A stretch of DNA of 64,000 nucleotides from Streptomyces seoulensis (GTDB lineage: Bacteria > Actinomycetota > Actinomycetes > Streptomycetales > Streptomycetaceae). Under the pieces are notes generated by a model. It did no database searches, was not told the DNA's origin, and worked only from the letters and a program-made list of their open reading frames with translations. A program made the translations under genes and the position numbers. This document shows positions 1 through 8,814 of this stretch, piece by piece. The first letter of the stretch is position 1; the number at the start of each line of letters is the position of its first letter. The stretch covers positions 124,001-188,000 of the forward strand of contig CP054936.1 of NCBI GenBank assembly GCA_013364255.1. The letters are read 5' to 3'.

Positions 1-1
1 C

Positions 2-559
2 TTCTGGTCGAACTACCTCTTGGAGATGTGCAGCGACGGGGGATGCGCCGAGCGTCCTGCTCCGGAGTGGTTCGGTGAAGACGGGGCCGATGTCGATGCC
101 CTGTCCGAGGTCCTCTTCGATCCTGAACGCTGGCCAGTGTTCAGGGCGCCGGCGGAAGGCGGCCCCGGAGCCGTGGTGATCTACCGCAACCTTGATGGCG
201 ACTACGGCATCGACTACCTCCTCACCCATCCAGGCAGAAGCTACGCCGAGCAGGTCGCCAGCCGGGACGGAGATTTCTCGGGCACTGAGCTGACATGGCG
301 CGAACTGATCCGGATGGCTGACAATCCGTCCCTTGCGGACGACGGCGTACAGGACACGGCCACCCGCTTCCTGCTGCTGCTTCCCCTCCTCACCGACTCG
401 GAAGTCCCGGAAACAGCATCGGCAAGGCTTGTCGCCGCCCTGGCCGTAGTCGGCGCGCCGCAAGACACTGCCTCCATCGCGGCAGAGCATCTGCTGACCC
501 ACCTCACGAGGAGACCCCTACACGACCCCGCGTGGGCGTCTCCCCTGAGCAACAGCTGA
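2..559 (+). CDS. Hypothetical protein, 5' end outside window
   Basis: I do not recognise this protein. The frame is open from the first complete codon of the window and reads FWSNYLLEMC before the first possible start (TTG at 20), so the gene most likely begins upstream and only its C-terminal part of about 185 residues is seen. The visible part is acidic at first (EWFGEDGADVDALSEVLFDPERWPVF), with a short YRNLDGDYGIDYLL stretch, then a helical, Leu/Ala-rich second half. No signal peptide or membrane segment is visible. The style (compact acidic cytoplasmic protein) resembles the small immunity or SUKH-like proteins common in Streptomyces, but no motif proves that. Confidence 0.5.
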   Translation, partial: FWSNYLLEMCSDGGCAERPAPEWFGEDGADVDALSEVLFDPERWPVFRAPAEGGPGAVVIYRNLDGDYGIDYLLTHPGRSYAEQVASRDGDFSGTELTWRELIRMADNPSLADDGVQDTATRFLLLLPLLTDSEVPETASARLVAALAVVGAPQDTASIAAEHLLTHLTRRPLHDPAWASPLSNS

Positions 560-705
560 GAGGCGGGCCCAACCGCTGACCACACCCGTGGAACGATCCT
601 GGTTCGGCGGCGGACCGGATCAAGCGACAACAACATCCATGGAAGCTCCTGCTCGATCGCAGTGCTTGAATGGACCGTCGTTCTGACTGAGCAAGGAGAA
701 ACGCA

Positions 706-1479
706 GTGCCACTGGTGTCGGTCGTGATGCCCGTTTACAACTCGGCAGCTACGCTCGGCGCAGCCGTCCGGTCGGTGCTCGCCCAGACCCACAGCGACTT
801 GGAGCTGCTGGTCACCGACGACCAGTCGACCGATGGCTCCATGGACCTGCTGAGGGAGTTCGCCCGGCAGGACAAGCGCGTCCTGCCGGAATCGGCACCC
901 GAGCGAGGCGGGGCCGGCCGGGCACGCAACCTCGCTATTCAAAGGGCCCGTGGGCACTACATCGCCTTCCTCGACAGCGACGACATGTGGCTGCCGGAGA
1001 AGACCGAGCGGCAGATCGAGTTCGCGGCGTCCGGTAGCGCGCCGCTCACGTTCACCTCGTACTTCAAGATGGACGCCGACTACGACGGTGAGAGCACCGA
1101 CTTCATTCCGAACGGGCGCGTCATCCGCGCGCGGGAACACGTGGACTACCGCGCGATGCTGGTCCGGGACCACATCGGCGCGCTCACCGCCATGTACGAC
1201 CGCACCGTCCTGGGCACGAGACTGATGCCGGAGATGCGCAAACGGCAGGACTACGCTCTGTGGCTGTCGATCATGCGCGACGGCGCTGACGCCCGGGGCC
1301 TTCCCGAGCCGCTTGCCGTGTACAGAGCGCATCAGGCGGGATCGCTGTCCTCCAACAAACTGTCGCTCATCCCGTACAACTGGGAGCTGTACCGCGAGCA
1401 CGAAGGACTGTCGGCCCCGCGGGCGGCGCGGGCGTTGGCCGGCGCCGTGTGGCAGTCACTACGCAACTCGCGGATCTAG
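706..1479 (+). CDS. Glycosyltransferase family 2 protein
   Basis: This is a GT-A fold, family 2 glycosyltransferase of 257 residues that would transfer a sugar from a nucleotide-sugar donor. The N-terminus PLVSVVMPVYNSAATLGAAVRSVLAQTH is the classic nucleotide-binding start of the family. TDDQSTDGS follows near residue 38, and the metal-binding DSDD lies at 90-93. A QDYALWL segment near residue 180 occupies the place of the family's (E/Q)DxxLWL acceptor/base region. There is no transmembrane segment, so it should be cytosolic or loosely membrane-attached. The GTG start at 706 is chosen because AAGGAG sits at 693-698. The gene stands alone, with no polymerase, flippase or sugar-nucleotide gene beside it, so the acceptor cannot be predicted. 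Confidence 0.9.
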   Translation: MPLVSVVMPVYNSAATLGAAVRSVLAQTHSDLELLVTDDQSTDGSMDLLREFARQDKRVLPESAPERGGAGRARNLAIQRARGHYIAFLDSDDMWLPEKTERQIEFAASGSAPLTFTSYFKMDADYDGESTDFIPNGRVIRAREHVDYRAMLVRDHIGALTAMYDRTVLGTRLMPEMRKRQDYALWLSIMRDGADARGLPEPLAVYRAHQAGSLSSNKLSLIPYNWELYREHEGLSAPRAARALAGAVWQSLRNSRI

Positions 1480-2040
1480 CCCGCCGCGGGTCCTCCCGGC
1501 CAGACATCCCCTCGGGGCCTACAAGGCAGCCGGCCCTGCGGCGCCCCCACTGTCCAGGACGGGGAACGGCGTGTATTTCGCGCCGACACTCCCACCGCGC
1601 CGTGTCGCCTGGCCTGTTCGGCGCGAAGGATCGTGCCCCTTCGCTCTTCGCTGCGACGCCGACCTGGACCGCAGGGCGGGCCTCCGCGACGCCTCTGGTC
1701 ACCCACGGGGCTCATCGGTCGCCACGGCGGGCATCGGGCACCGGTCGCCCTGACTCGCATCGAGCAGCGGGGCAGGCAGCAGCCTAGGCGGCGCTGCGCT
1801 GCCGGGGTGCGCAAGCCGGGGGGATACGAACACGGCTGACGAAAGTGGCCGGAAGAGCGAGCTGACAAAGGGCCGTTTCCTGATGTTGTGCTTACGGTGG
1901 GCAAAGGTAAGGTCAAGAGGTGGCAATCGCTTGGTCTTCGGTCCATGGCGGTCGGCCATGCGCAGGACGAAGCCTCACCTCGGGCTTTCCGGCACCGGCT
2001 CGGAGGCCCACTGGAACCCAACTGACCGGCAGGAGACGTC
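1480..2040. other. Intergenic stretch, no gene seen
   Basis: Reading frames here have Arg/Pro/Gly-rich, low-complexity translations typical of antisense high-GC DNA, and none has a convincing start. A less GC-rich patch at about 1865-1925, with runs such as TGTTGTGC, may hold the promoter of the small gene at 2041. Confidence 0.4.
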
Positions 2041-2316
2041 ATGAGCAACGCGACGACACACCGCTCGCGGACCGAGGAACTGTCCGAGACCGGCGCGCCG
2101 TTCGAGCTGAGCACCGTGCCGATCGACCCCAAGGTGATAGCGAAGCTCGCCGAGGTCAGGGTGCCGACCCCCCAGTCGGTCCTCCTCGGATGGGTGGACG
2201 TGCCTCCCGGCGATCCCCGCGGGGCGACCAACCACGCGGTCTACCTCACTCCGGGTGGCTATGCCTACCGGGTCACGACGTACTTCGGCGAGTACCGCAG
2301 CGGCGCCCCGAGTTGA
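2041..2316 (+). CDS. Small hypothetical protein
   Basis: This is a 91-residue protein of unknown function. The ATG at 2041 has a good ribosome site (AGGAG about 8 bases upstream). The sequence is soluble and unremarkable: a polar N-terminus, a middle with PIDPKVIAKLAEVRVPTPQSVLLGW, and a C-terminal YLTPGGYAYRVTTYFGEYR. No cysteine motif, signal peptide or membrane segment is present. It stands alone between two gene-free stretches. The good start and sensible amino acid composition argue that it is real. Confidence 0.55.
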   Translation: MSNATTHRSRTEELSETGAPFELSTVPIDPKVIAKLAEVRVPTPQSVLLGWVDVPPGDPRGATNHAVYLTPGGYAYRVTTYFGEYRSGAPS

Positions 2317-2745
2317 CGCTCTGCCAGGGTGAGACCCCGTGTGGGGCACCGCTCAACAAGCGGTACGCCACCCCGGCCGCATCCGGGCCGTCACCCGAAT
2401 TCGGGTAACAGCCGGCAACCACCTCGCCCTCTGTCCACGGCCTCGGGCAGACACAGGACCCGCGCCTCCGATGTCGGAGGCCCCGCGAGGGTGCGATCGG
2501 CGCAGCACCCGGTCCGACCGTGTCCGGCCCAGGACTTCGACCGGCAGGCCGGACAGCGGGTGGGCGATGCCTGGTCGTTGGTCCGGGGTGCCGTCGACTG
2601 ATGCGCAGTGAGCGCGGATCGAGCCGTTACTCCGGACCGGACATTGAAGCGGGGTGGCCGGTGGCGTGCCCATCGACTGGTGATCGACGCGAACTGATGC
2701 CCCGTCGTTCACCGTGCCCGGCGACAGTCCCGTCCACGGAACTCG
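2317..2745. other. Intergenic stretch, no gene seen
   Basis: I see no supported gene. The stretch lies between the end of a plus-strand gene and the end of a minus-strand gene, so it should hold terminators for both, but I found no strong hairpin. Confidence 0.4.
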
Positions 2746-3915
2746 TTAGTCGGCGGACGGTTCGAGCATCGGCTCGAAGGCGGACTCGTCGTTGTCGAGA
2801 ACATCGGGGAGGAATCCGTCGCGGACGGTGCGGGCGGCGGCGGTGAGCAGGCGGTCCAGGACTTCGCGGTCGGTCGCCGGGGGAAGTCGCAGTGCGGCGA
2901 GGAGGCGGTTGCGGACAGCGGGGTGGTCCGGGTGGTCGTCCAGGTACTCGGAGTTGAGGGCCGGGGGCCGGACACCGGCCAGGGCGTCGTGCCAGGACGG
3001 CAGGACGATGGCGAGGGTCAGGGCTTCGGCGAGAGATTCAGCGATGAGGGAGGCCCTGCCCTCGGAGTCGGTGTAGAGGACGGGGCGTGGGTCGTCGGGG
3101 AGGGCCGGGCCGCAGAGGTAGTGGGTACCGCCCGCGTTGCAGCCGGCGATCGGCTCCACCGGGAGAGCGTTGGGCAGGGCTATCGACTCAATCGGATCGG
3201 TGCGGGCAAGGTCGAACTCGCCGTCGCAGGAGAGATAGGAGGCGACCTCGGGGTACGTGGCAATCCTTCGGAGCAGTGCGCTCTCCGAGAGGGCGGCCGG
3301 ATTGAGGGCCACGGCGACTGCGGGGGTGAGGGGGTGTCCGGCGAGGACGTGGCGGACGGCGTCGAGGGGCACGGGGCGTTCGTAGTAGTCCTCGAACCAC
3401 TCCTGAACGGCCTCAGGGGAGCGATCCGTCAGCAGGTGGAACAGGTAGCCAGAGCCGTCCGGGTCTCCGCTGCCCTCTGGGAAGGCGATGGCCGAGCCGG
3501 TGCGCCAGACGGTGTCGCCGGTCGCCTGCCACAGGCAGGCGGTGACCCGAGGGACGTCGATGCCCTCGTCTTGGAAGGCGGGCTCGTCCAGGAGCGGGCG
3601 CAGCGCCGCGGGCACCTCGTCGATGACACCGGGCCAGACCTGCTCGTCGTCCGTACCGTACGGACTCATCTCCGACTCGTGGTCGAAGCCGCGTATGAGC
3701 ACCCCGGCCGGAGTGAAAAGGACGGCGAAGTCGTCACCGGAGCCGTTCTCCATCAGGGCCACCTCGACACCGGGGCTCCAGGTGGCGTCGAAGGTGTACT
3801 GCGAGAACCGCGGATCGTCACCGATCGCCGCGTCCAGGGCGGCCAGCGCACGCAAGTGGGCACGGAGTCGGGTTGGGGTGGGGAGAAGGGCGGCGATCTC
3901 ATGCACGGTAGTCAT
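2746..3915 (-). CDS. Hypothetical protein, 389 aa
   Basis: I do not recognise the family. The ATG at 3915 (MTTVHEIAALLPTP) is preferred over an in-frame ATG 135 bases upstream, because the extra residues are Arg-rich and look non-coding. The protein is acidic and soluble. The first third contains WSPGVEVALMENGSGDDFAVLFTPAGVLIRGFDHESEMSPYG. The second part is rich in Trp, Phe and acidic residues (VQEWFEDYYERPVPLDAV). The C-terminal third is helical, with LLAALRLPPATDREVLDRLLTAAARTV. No signal peptide or membrane helix is seen. The next gene upstream on this strand ends 141 bp away, so the gene may be transcribed alone. Confidence 0.7.
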   Translation of the reverse strand: MTTVHEIAALLPTPTRLRAHLRALAALDAAIGDDPRFSQYTFDATWSPGVEVALMENGSGDDFAVLFTPAGVLIRGFDHESEMSPYGTDDEQVWPGVIDEVPAALRPLLDEPAFQDEGIDVPRVTACLWQATGDTVWRTGSAIAFPEGSGDPDGSGYLFHLLTDRSPEAVQEWFEDYYERPVPLDAVRHVLAGHPLTPAVAVALNPAALSESALLRRIATYPEVASYLSCDGEFDLARTDPIESIALPNALPVEPIAGCNAGGTHYLCGPALPDDPRPVLYTDSEGRASLIAESLAEALTLAIVLPSWHDALAGVRPPALNSEYLDDHPDHPAVRNRLLAALRLPPATDREVLDRLLTAAARTVRDGFLPDVLDNDESAFEPMLEPSAD

Positions 3916-4056
3916 GGCGCCATGAAAGCAGCCACCCCTGACAATCGATGAGCGGTGCCTACGGTTCCGCTCGGCCGCGTTTCGCCCGGAGCCAGCCGTC
4001 ATGGCTCTCCCACCGCAAGGACGGCTATCCCCCACGTCGGCGATGAACACCCCCGA

Positions 4057-4746
4057 TCAGGGTTCGCTCTTGCTGAAGACCGCCCGCACGACATCGTCCG
4101 GGGCACCGCTCGCCTCAGCGATCAGCTTCCCGTCGGCCGACCAGATCCCCGAGCGGCCCGACGTCCGGTCGAACCCGCCGCCCGTCGGGCCCGCGAAGGC
4201 TGCCGTGGCAACCCACACATCATGGTCCGCGGCGACTCGCAGGGCGCGCTCGCCATGAACGTCGGCCTCGTCATCGGCGTGGACCACCCCTGCCACGTAG
4301 CCATCGATACCCAACGCCGCTGTCTTCGCAGCGTGCTCGGGGATCCCGGTGTCACGGCAGATGGCGAGCCCCAGCCGCCAGCCGTCCACTTCGGTCACGG
4401 CTGGTTCCCCGGGCACGAAGCGGGCGGCCTCGCTGTGATGCAGCCAGACTTTCCCATAGGCCACGCGCGCGCCTTCTGCGTCCACAGCCAGGACACCGAT
4501 CCGCGGACCCGGCACGGGCGCACCGACCAGGGCGAGCGTACCCATCTCGGCACACGCGGCAATGATCGCGGTCAGCCGTTCATCGTCCGGGGAGACCGGC
4601 GCCGCGTCCAGTTCGTATCCCGTCAGCGACATCTCGGGGAAGACCACCACCCGCGCGTTCGCCGCCCGGACTGCCTGTGCGTGGGCCGCCGCGTTGGCCG
4701 TCACGTCGTATGCCACACACCGCGGTTGCGCTACCGCGATGCTCAA
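4057..4746 (-). CDS. Carbon-nitrogen hydrolase (nitrilase superfamily)
   Basis: This is a nitrilase-superfamily amidase of about 229 residues that would hydrolyse a C-N bond of an amide. All three catalytic residues of the family are visible, counted from the start used here: Glu38 in VVFPEMSLTGYE, Lys99 in YGKVWLHH, and Cys130 in LAICRDTG. The conserved strand (L/M)SIAVAQ at the beginning marks the domain start. The start is uncertain. TTG at 4746 begins exactly at this strand but lacks a good ribosome site. GTG at 4830 would add 28 odd residues (Cys/Arg/Ser-rich) unlike the family. The upstream alpha/beta hydrolase on the same strand ends at 4883, so the two could be cotranscribed. The substrate is unknown. 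Confidence 0.8.
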   Translation of the reverse strand: MSIAVAQPRCVAYDVTANAAAHAQAVRAANARVVVFPEMSLTGYELDAAPVSPDDERLTAIIAACAEMGTLALVGAPVPGPRIGVLAVDAEGARVAYGKVWLHHSEAARFVPGEPAVTEVDGWRLGLAICRDTGIPEHAAKTAALGIDGYVAGVVHADDEADVHGERALRVAADHDVWVATAAFAGPTGGGFDRTSGRSGIWSADGKLIAEASGAPDDVVRAVFSKSEP

Positions 4747-4882
4747 CTGCCGTGGGGAGTTGCTACTCGGGCCCGACCAGCGAGTCCCCGCGCAAGCGGA
4801 GGTGAACCGGCCGCAAAGCCCGCGACACACGAGAACGGGAGCTGATGAGTCATTGCTCTCCCTGGCTCTTCGAAGCCAGGTG

Positions 4883-5821
4883 TCAGTGATCGTCGGCGAT
4901 GAAGTTTTCTATCGCGGCAGCGACGGCTTCGGGCTGCTCGTCGGGGATGAAGTGGCCGGCGTCGGGCACGATGACGCGGGTGGTGTTGTCGGCCCATGGG
5001 CTGAGGGAGGCGGCCATGTCCGGAATGGAGCCGTGGCTGCTGGAGATTCCGAGGATGGGCACGGTCAGGCGTCGTGACGTGAGCGCCTCGCGGTTCTTGC
5101 GCGCCGACTCTCCGGCGTCCCGGTAGTACGCGAGGGAAGCGCGCAGTCCGCCGTCTGCGGCGACTGCCGCCGCGTAGTGGTCGAGCTCGGCGTCGTCGAA
5201 CGTGTCGGGAGAGAGGGCTTTCATCTTGAGGAACCAGCCGACGTAGTCGCGTTCGCGGCCCGCGAGCAGCGTCTCGGGCAGGTCGGGCACCATGTGGAAC
5301 GCGAAATGCCAGGTCTTCCACGCTCGATCCGGGTCGGTGGGAATCGCCTCCGGGAGAGTGATCCCGGGGATTCCGGCGTCGAGCAGGGCGACGCGGTGCA
5401 GGTGGCTCTCGAAGTTGAGGGCGAGGGAGAAAGCGACCCAGGCGCCGATGTCGTGGGCGATCAGGGAGTAGGCCGACACTCCGAGAGCCTTGACGGCGGT
5501 GTGGACGTGCGCGGCGACCGCGTGCGTGTCGTAGCTGCGCTCAGGACGCTCGGAGTGGCCCTGACCCGGCAGGTCGATCGCGATCACGTGGAACCGGTGG
5601 GCGAGGCCGGGCATCACCTTTCGCCAGGCCCACCAGGTCTGCGGGAATCCGGCGAGCAGGACGACGGCCGGGCCGCTCGGCCGTCCGCCTTCGACGGCAT
5701 GAAGGCGGACTCCGTCCGCGTCGACCCAGCGGTGAGTGAATCCGGCCAGATGCTGCAGGGGAAGGTCGCGGATGGGGTGGTTTTCGCAGACGTGCGCGGT
5801 GCTGGTTGCTGAGCCGGTCAC
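4883..5821 (-). CDS. Alpha/beta hydrolase, epoxide hydrolase / dehalogenase type
   Basis: This is an alpha/beta-hydrolase fold enzyme of 312 residues. The oxyanion segment reads LLAGFPQTWWAWR, where epoxide hydrolases have HGFP(E/Q)xWxxWR. The nucleophile elbow is AHDIGAW, with Asp124 as nucleophile rather than Ser, the hallmark of epoxide hydrolases and haloalkane dehalogenases. The charge-relay His lies in PDAGHFIPDEQP near the C-terminus. The GTG start at 5821 is supported by GGAGGA just upstream. The gene is divergent from the TetR gene at 6039. A 20-bp palindrome lies between them, so this hydrolase is the likely target of that regulator. The nitrilase-like gene downstream may be in the same transcript. 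Confidence 0.85.
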   Translation of the reverse strand: MTGSATSTAHVCENHPIRDLPLQHLAGFTHRWVDADGVRLHAVEGGRPSGPAVVLLAGFPQTWWAWRKVMPGLAHRFHVIAIDLPGQGHSERPERSYDTHAVAAHVHTAVKALGVSAYSLIAHDIGAWVAFSLALNFESHLHRVALLDAGIPGITLPEAIPTDPDRAWKTWHFAFHMVPDLPETLLAGRERDYVGWFLKMKALSPDTFDDAELDHYAAAVAADGGLRASLAYYRDAGESARKNREALTSRRLTVPILGISSSHGSIPDMAASLSPWADNTTRVIVPDAGHFIPDEQPEAVAAAIENFIADDH

Positions 5822-5961
5822 GGTGTTCCTCCGTCGGTGTCCGGTATGCGGCTGGGGCGATGTGGCTGACGACGGTGGCTGCGACCACGTGGTGTGTCTC
5901 CCGCGCGATCGCGAAAGGGCGCGGTGTGCTCGGCCATTGCCACGTTTGAAAGGCTACACGT

Positions 5962-5981
5962 CTTGAACCGATCGGTCCAAG
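5962..5981. promoter_or_regulatory. Palindromic operator between hydrolase and TetR gene
   Basis: CTTGAACCGATCGGTCCAAG is a perfect inverted repeat except for one symmetric mismatch pair. It sits in the divergent intergenic region and overlaps plausible promoter elements. On the minus strand TTGGAC (5980-5975) and TAGCCT (5956-5951) are 18 bp apart. The layout is that of a TetR-family autoregulator that also represses its divergent neighbour. Confidence 0.75.
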
Positions 5982-6038
5982 ATAGAATGGGGTGCAACAC
6001 AGTCCGGACCATCGACGCATTGGCAAGGGAAGTGCCGC

Positions 6039-6623
6039 GTGGCAGGCAAGAAGCAGTTCGACATGGACACGGTGCTCGACGCCGCGATGATCCAGTTCTG
6101 GCGCGCCGGCTACGCCGACACCTCATTGGACGATCTGTCCCGGGCGACCGGCCTGAACCGCAGTTCCATCTACTCCTCGCTCGGCGACAAGGACACGCTC
6201 TTCCTGCGCTGCCTGGACCTCTACGCCACGCGCTACGGCGAGAAGTACGACGCCGCCCTGGCGTGTGCGGCCTCGGATCCCGTCGCCGCCGTCCGTGCGT
6301 TCTTCGACGTCACCCTCAAGCGCATCGCCGATCCCGACACACCTGATGGATGCCTGGTCGCCCAGTCGGCCATGGCCATTCCCGTACTGACTCCGAGCGC
6401 CGCGGCACACGCCAAGAAGGCGCTCGGCACCCAGCGCCTGCGCCTGCGCGCCGCGCTCACCGCCGGCCGACTGACCGACCAGGACGCCGAGGCATTCGCC
6501 GTACACGCGGCGGCTGTGAACCAGTCGCTCGCCGTCATGAGCAGAGCCGGGGCGAGCCCGGCGCAGCTCCTGGCCGTCGTCGGCGTGACCGTTGACGCGC
6601 TGTCGCAGGTGCCGCGCCCGTAA
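6039..6623 (+). CDS. TetR/AcrR family transcriptional regulator
   Basis: This is a DNA-binding repressor of 194 residues. The N-terminal helix-turn-helix is clear: FDMDTVLDAAMIQFWRAGYADTSLDDLSRATGLNRSSIYSSLGDKDTLFLRCL at about residues 7-58. The C-terminal half is a helical ligand-binding domain with SDPVAAVRAFFDVTLKRIADPDTPDGCL, a pattern frequent in the AcrR subgroup that controls hydrolase or oxidoreductase genes. The GTG start at 6039 follows closely on the operator at 5962. The divergent alpha/beta hydrolase is the most likely regulated gene. The ligand is not predictable, though an epoxide or aromatic substrate of the hydrolase would be logical. Confidence 0.9.
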   Translation: MAGKKQFDMDTVLDAAMIQFWRAGYADTSLDDLSRATGLNRSSIYSSLGDKDTLFLRCLDLYATRYGEKYDAALACAASDPVAAVRAFFDVTLKRIADPDTPDGCLVAQSAMAIPVLTPSAAAHAKKALGTQRLRLRAALTAGRLTDQDAEAFAVHAAAVNQSLAVMSRAGASPAQLLAVVGVTVDALSQVPRP

Positions 6624-6767
6624 CAGATCCGGCACCCCCGTCGGACACGGCCTGGCCAAGCTGATCGCGGTCGGCGACTTCACTGGCTGGCACCGGTCTC
6701 TCGTGCGGCCTCCAGGGGCCGGGAACCACAGGGGGATTCACCCGGCGCCCGCGGGCCATCACGAACT

Positions 6768-7022
6768 TCATGCATCAGCCAGGCCGGCCAACCGAACCAG
6801 GGCCCGGCCAAACCTCTCGCCGACACACCGATGGATGTCGTCCGGGCTCTGCAGGCGCTGGCTGGTGAGCAGGTGGCACGGGCCCGTGCGGTGGTGGAGA
6901 GCGGGGTGGCTCTGCACCAGTGACCGCACCATCGTGCGGTCCGCGGAACGAATCTCGTACTCCAGCAGCCCGTGCCGATCGTGCCCGTCGGCCTGCCCGG
7001 CCGACGGGCACTGGTCCTGCAT
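6768..7022 (-). CDS. Small hypothetical protein downstream of the I36 inhibitor
   Basis: This is a possible 84-residue protein. Its ATG at 7022 lies 7 bp after the stop of the secreted inhibitor gene, so the two would be cotranscribed. The C-terminal part reads like a folded protein, with LLEYEIRSADRTMVRSLVQSHPAL and ERFGRALVRLAGLADA, and the codons mostly end in G or C. I recognise no family. No strong ribosome site is seen, so it may instead be a remnant. Confidence 0.4.
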   Translation of the reverse strand: MQDQCPSAGQADGHDRHGLLEYEIRSADRTMVRSLVQSHPALHHRTGPCHLLTSQRLQSPDDIHRCVGERFGRALVRLAGLADA

Positions 7023-7029
7023 CGCCGGC

Positions 7030-7413
7030 TCAGCAGTTCCAGCTGTGCGACCCGATGTAGTAGTTGCCGGCGAGCCTGGCATGCTCCCCCTTGTCGACGC
7101 AGCCGCCGATCGGGCTCACCTTGCCCGTGTACCGGTAGATCGTCACGCCCCTGCCCGAGGTGCCGTTGTTGAAGAGCGACTTCGGATACGTACTGGAGGC
7201 CCAGGAGCATTCGTTGTACCAGTTCGATGAATCGCCCTGCCACTGGCACCGGCTGCCGGTCCCGTCGAAGTTGGTGTAGGCGCAGAAGTAGCCGGACGGA
7301 CAGCTCCACGCAGTGGGCGCCGCGCCGGCAGGCGTCGCGACGGCGGCCGTCAGCCCTCCGACCGCCAGGGCGGCGGCTGCCAGAGAACTCAAGGCACGTG
7401 AGCGGATACGCAT
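7030..7413 (-). CDS. Secreted peptidase inhibitor family I36 protein
   Basis: This is a small exported protein of 127 residues. The ATG at 7413 is chosen over longer in-frame starts because GGAGGA lies just upstream and because the signal peptide begins there (MRIRSRALSSLAAAALAVGG, with likely cleavage near residue 32 after AGA). The mature part has six cysteines (38, 44, 56, 69, 105, 127). It also has the CPSGYFCAYTNFDG segment and a SWASSTYPKSLFNNGTSGRGVTIYRYT segment typical of the beta/gamma-crystallin-like I36 inhibitors of Streptomyces metalloproteases. It probably acts outside the cell. It is divergent from the ArsR-like gene at 7545. Confidence 0.85.
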   Translation of the reverse strand: MRIRSRALSSLAAAALAVGGLTAAVATPAGAAPTAWSCPSGYFCAYTNFDGTGSRCQWQGDSSNWYNECSWASSTYPKSLFNNGTSGRGVTIYRYTGKVSPIGGCVDKGEHARLAGNYYIGSHSWNC

Positions 7414-7429
7414 GATTCCTCCCGTGTGT

Positions 7430-7448
7430 ATCCCGTTGCGGACGGGAT
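7430..7448. promoter_or_regulatory. Inverted repeat upstream of the I36 gene
   Basis: ATCCCGT, five bases, then ACGGGAT forms perfect 7-bp arms, just upstream of the inhibitor gene start. It is a candidate operator in the divergent region shared with the ArsR-like regulator. Confidence 0.5.
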
Positions 7449-7498
7449 GCCTGACAAGTACCGGAAGAAGCCTGTCGCGGGCCGGGCAACCCGGGCAA

Positions 7499-7524
7499 CG
7501 TCTTCCCAGAGAGGTGGGAAGACG
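7499..7524. promoter_or_regulatory. Inverted repeat upstream of the ArsR-like gene
   Basis: CGTCTTCCCA, six bases, then TGGGAAGACG forms perfect 10-bp arms ending 20 bp before the start of the regulator at 7545. The position suggests an autoregulatory operator. A transcript hairpin sequestering the start region is the alternative. Confidence 0.6.
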
Positions 7525-7544
7525 GAAACGGAAAGGCACTGGCC

Positions 7545-8549
7545 ATGCTTCGGATTCACTTCACCAGCGACGATCTGGCGCGTATCCGGCTCGCTTCGGC
7601 CCCCGACCCGCTGTGGGAGGTGCTGCTCAGCTCGTACCGGCTGCGGCGTCCGAGCGGGGCGGCGTACTTCGGCGACTGGCGGCGGGCGGTCGCTCCGAAA
7701 CTGGCGCCTTCGGCGCGGGTGCTGAGCGTCCTCGCGCCCCCGGCCGGTTACGCCGTGGACTTCCTGACACCGGTGGGTGTCGAGCCGTCGCTGGCTGCGG
7801 GCCTGGAGGCCCTGCGGCGGACGCCGCGTACGCGACTGCGCAACGACCTGGCGGAACTGCACGACCGTCACCCCGGCCGTCCGCTGCCCGCCTGGGCACA
7901 CGCTCTGACACACGGCGATCCGCGAGCACTGACCACGGTGGCCGGCGCGGTCACCGCCTATTTCGCGACGGCGCTCGAACCGTACTGGCCGCAGGTGCGG
8001 CGCCAAGTGGATCGTGACCACGAATGGCGCACCCGCGCCCTCGACACGATCGGGTGGGAAGCCGTACTCGCCACCCTGCACCCGTCCGCGACCTGGCGAT
8101 ACCCTATGCTCGAACTCGCCTTCCCCGCAGACCACGACATCCATCTCGACGGCCGCGGGCTGACGTTGCAGCCGTCGTTCTTCTGCTGGGGCGCGCCCAC
8201 GACGTTCCTGGACACAGCTCTGTCACCGGTCCTGGTGTTTCCGGTGGAGCGCAGCCTCGACTGGTCGGCACCGGCGCACGCCCCTCGGCACCAGGCTGTG
8301 GCCGCGCTGTTGGGGAAGACCCGGGCACGCGTTCTGGAGGCGGTGGCAACGGCGCCGTGCACGACGACGCAACTCGCCGAACGCGCGAGTGTGCCCATTC
8401 AGACGGCCAGCCATCAGGCCGCGGTGTTGCGCGAGGCGAATCTGATCCATAGTCGGCGTCACCGCAACACCGTGGTCCACACCGCCACATCCCTGGGGAT
8501 GGCGCTCCTTCACGGGGACATGGGCCTGCCACCCTTCTTTCCGCAGTAG
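7545..8549 (+). CDS. ArsR-like winged-helix transcriptional regulator
   Basis: This is a 334-residue regulator. The C-terminal part carries an ArsR/MarR-like winged helix: KTRARVLEAVATAPCTTTQLAERASVPIQTASHQAAVLREANLIHSRRHRNTVVHTAT at about residues 255-315. The long N-terminal part begins LRIHFTSDDLARIRLASAPDPLWEVLLS and has the pattern of the large actinobacterial family in which such a domain precedes the wing. It is a clear paralogue of the protein at 15421: same length, same LARIRxAxxPxWE start, same ELxxRTxxPxxxxSQ-type C-terminus. The ATG at 7545 follows a GGAAAGG ribosome site. Likely regulated genes are itself and the divergent I36 gene, given the two inverted repeats between them. 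Confidence 0.85.
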   Translation: MLRIHFTSDDLARIRLASAPDPLWEVLLSSYRLRRPSGAAYFGDWRRAVAPKLAPSARVLSVLAPPAGYAVDFLTPVGVEPSLAAGLEALRRTPRTRLRNDLAELHDRHPGRPLPAWAHALTHGDPRALTTVAGAVTAYFATALEPYWPQVRRQVDRDHEWRTRALDTIGWEAVLATLHPSATWRYPMLELAFPADHDIHLDGRGLTLQPSFFCWGAPTTFLDTALSPVLVFPVERSLDWSAPAHAPRHQAVAALLGKTRARVLEAVATAPCTTTQLAERASVPIQTASHQAAVLREANLIHSRRHRNTVVHTATSLGMALLHGDMGLPPFFPQ

Positions 8550-8814
8550 TTCCGCCGTTCCTCCGTCGTGTTCCGGACCAAGGTGTTCCACCGCGCCCGC
8601 GGCAGGGCCGCGTGCCCCTCTCGCTCCGGCCAGGTGCACTGCCATGAGCTGTCGAGCGAACTGGAGCACACCCGCGATGCGGCGCGGAGGACATGGTCAT
8701 CGCAGGATCACCGGACCGTGTGCAGCCCTGGTGCCGGCCCATCGTCCGACAACAGGGCTGCGTCACTCTGCGACGGGTCAGGTCCCGCCGGCGCCGGCGC
8801 GAGACGGGCGTGGA

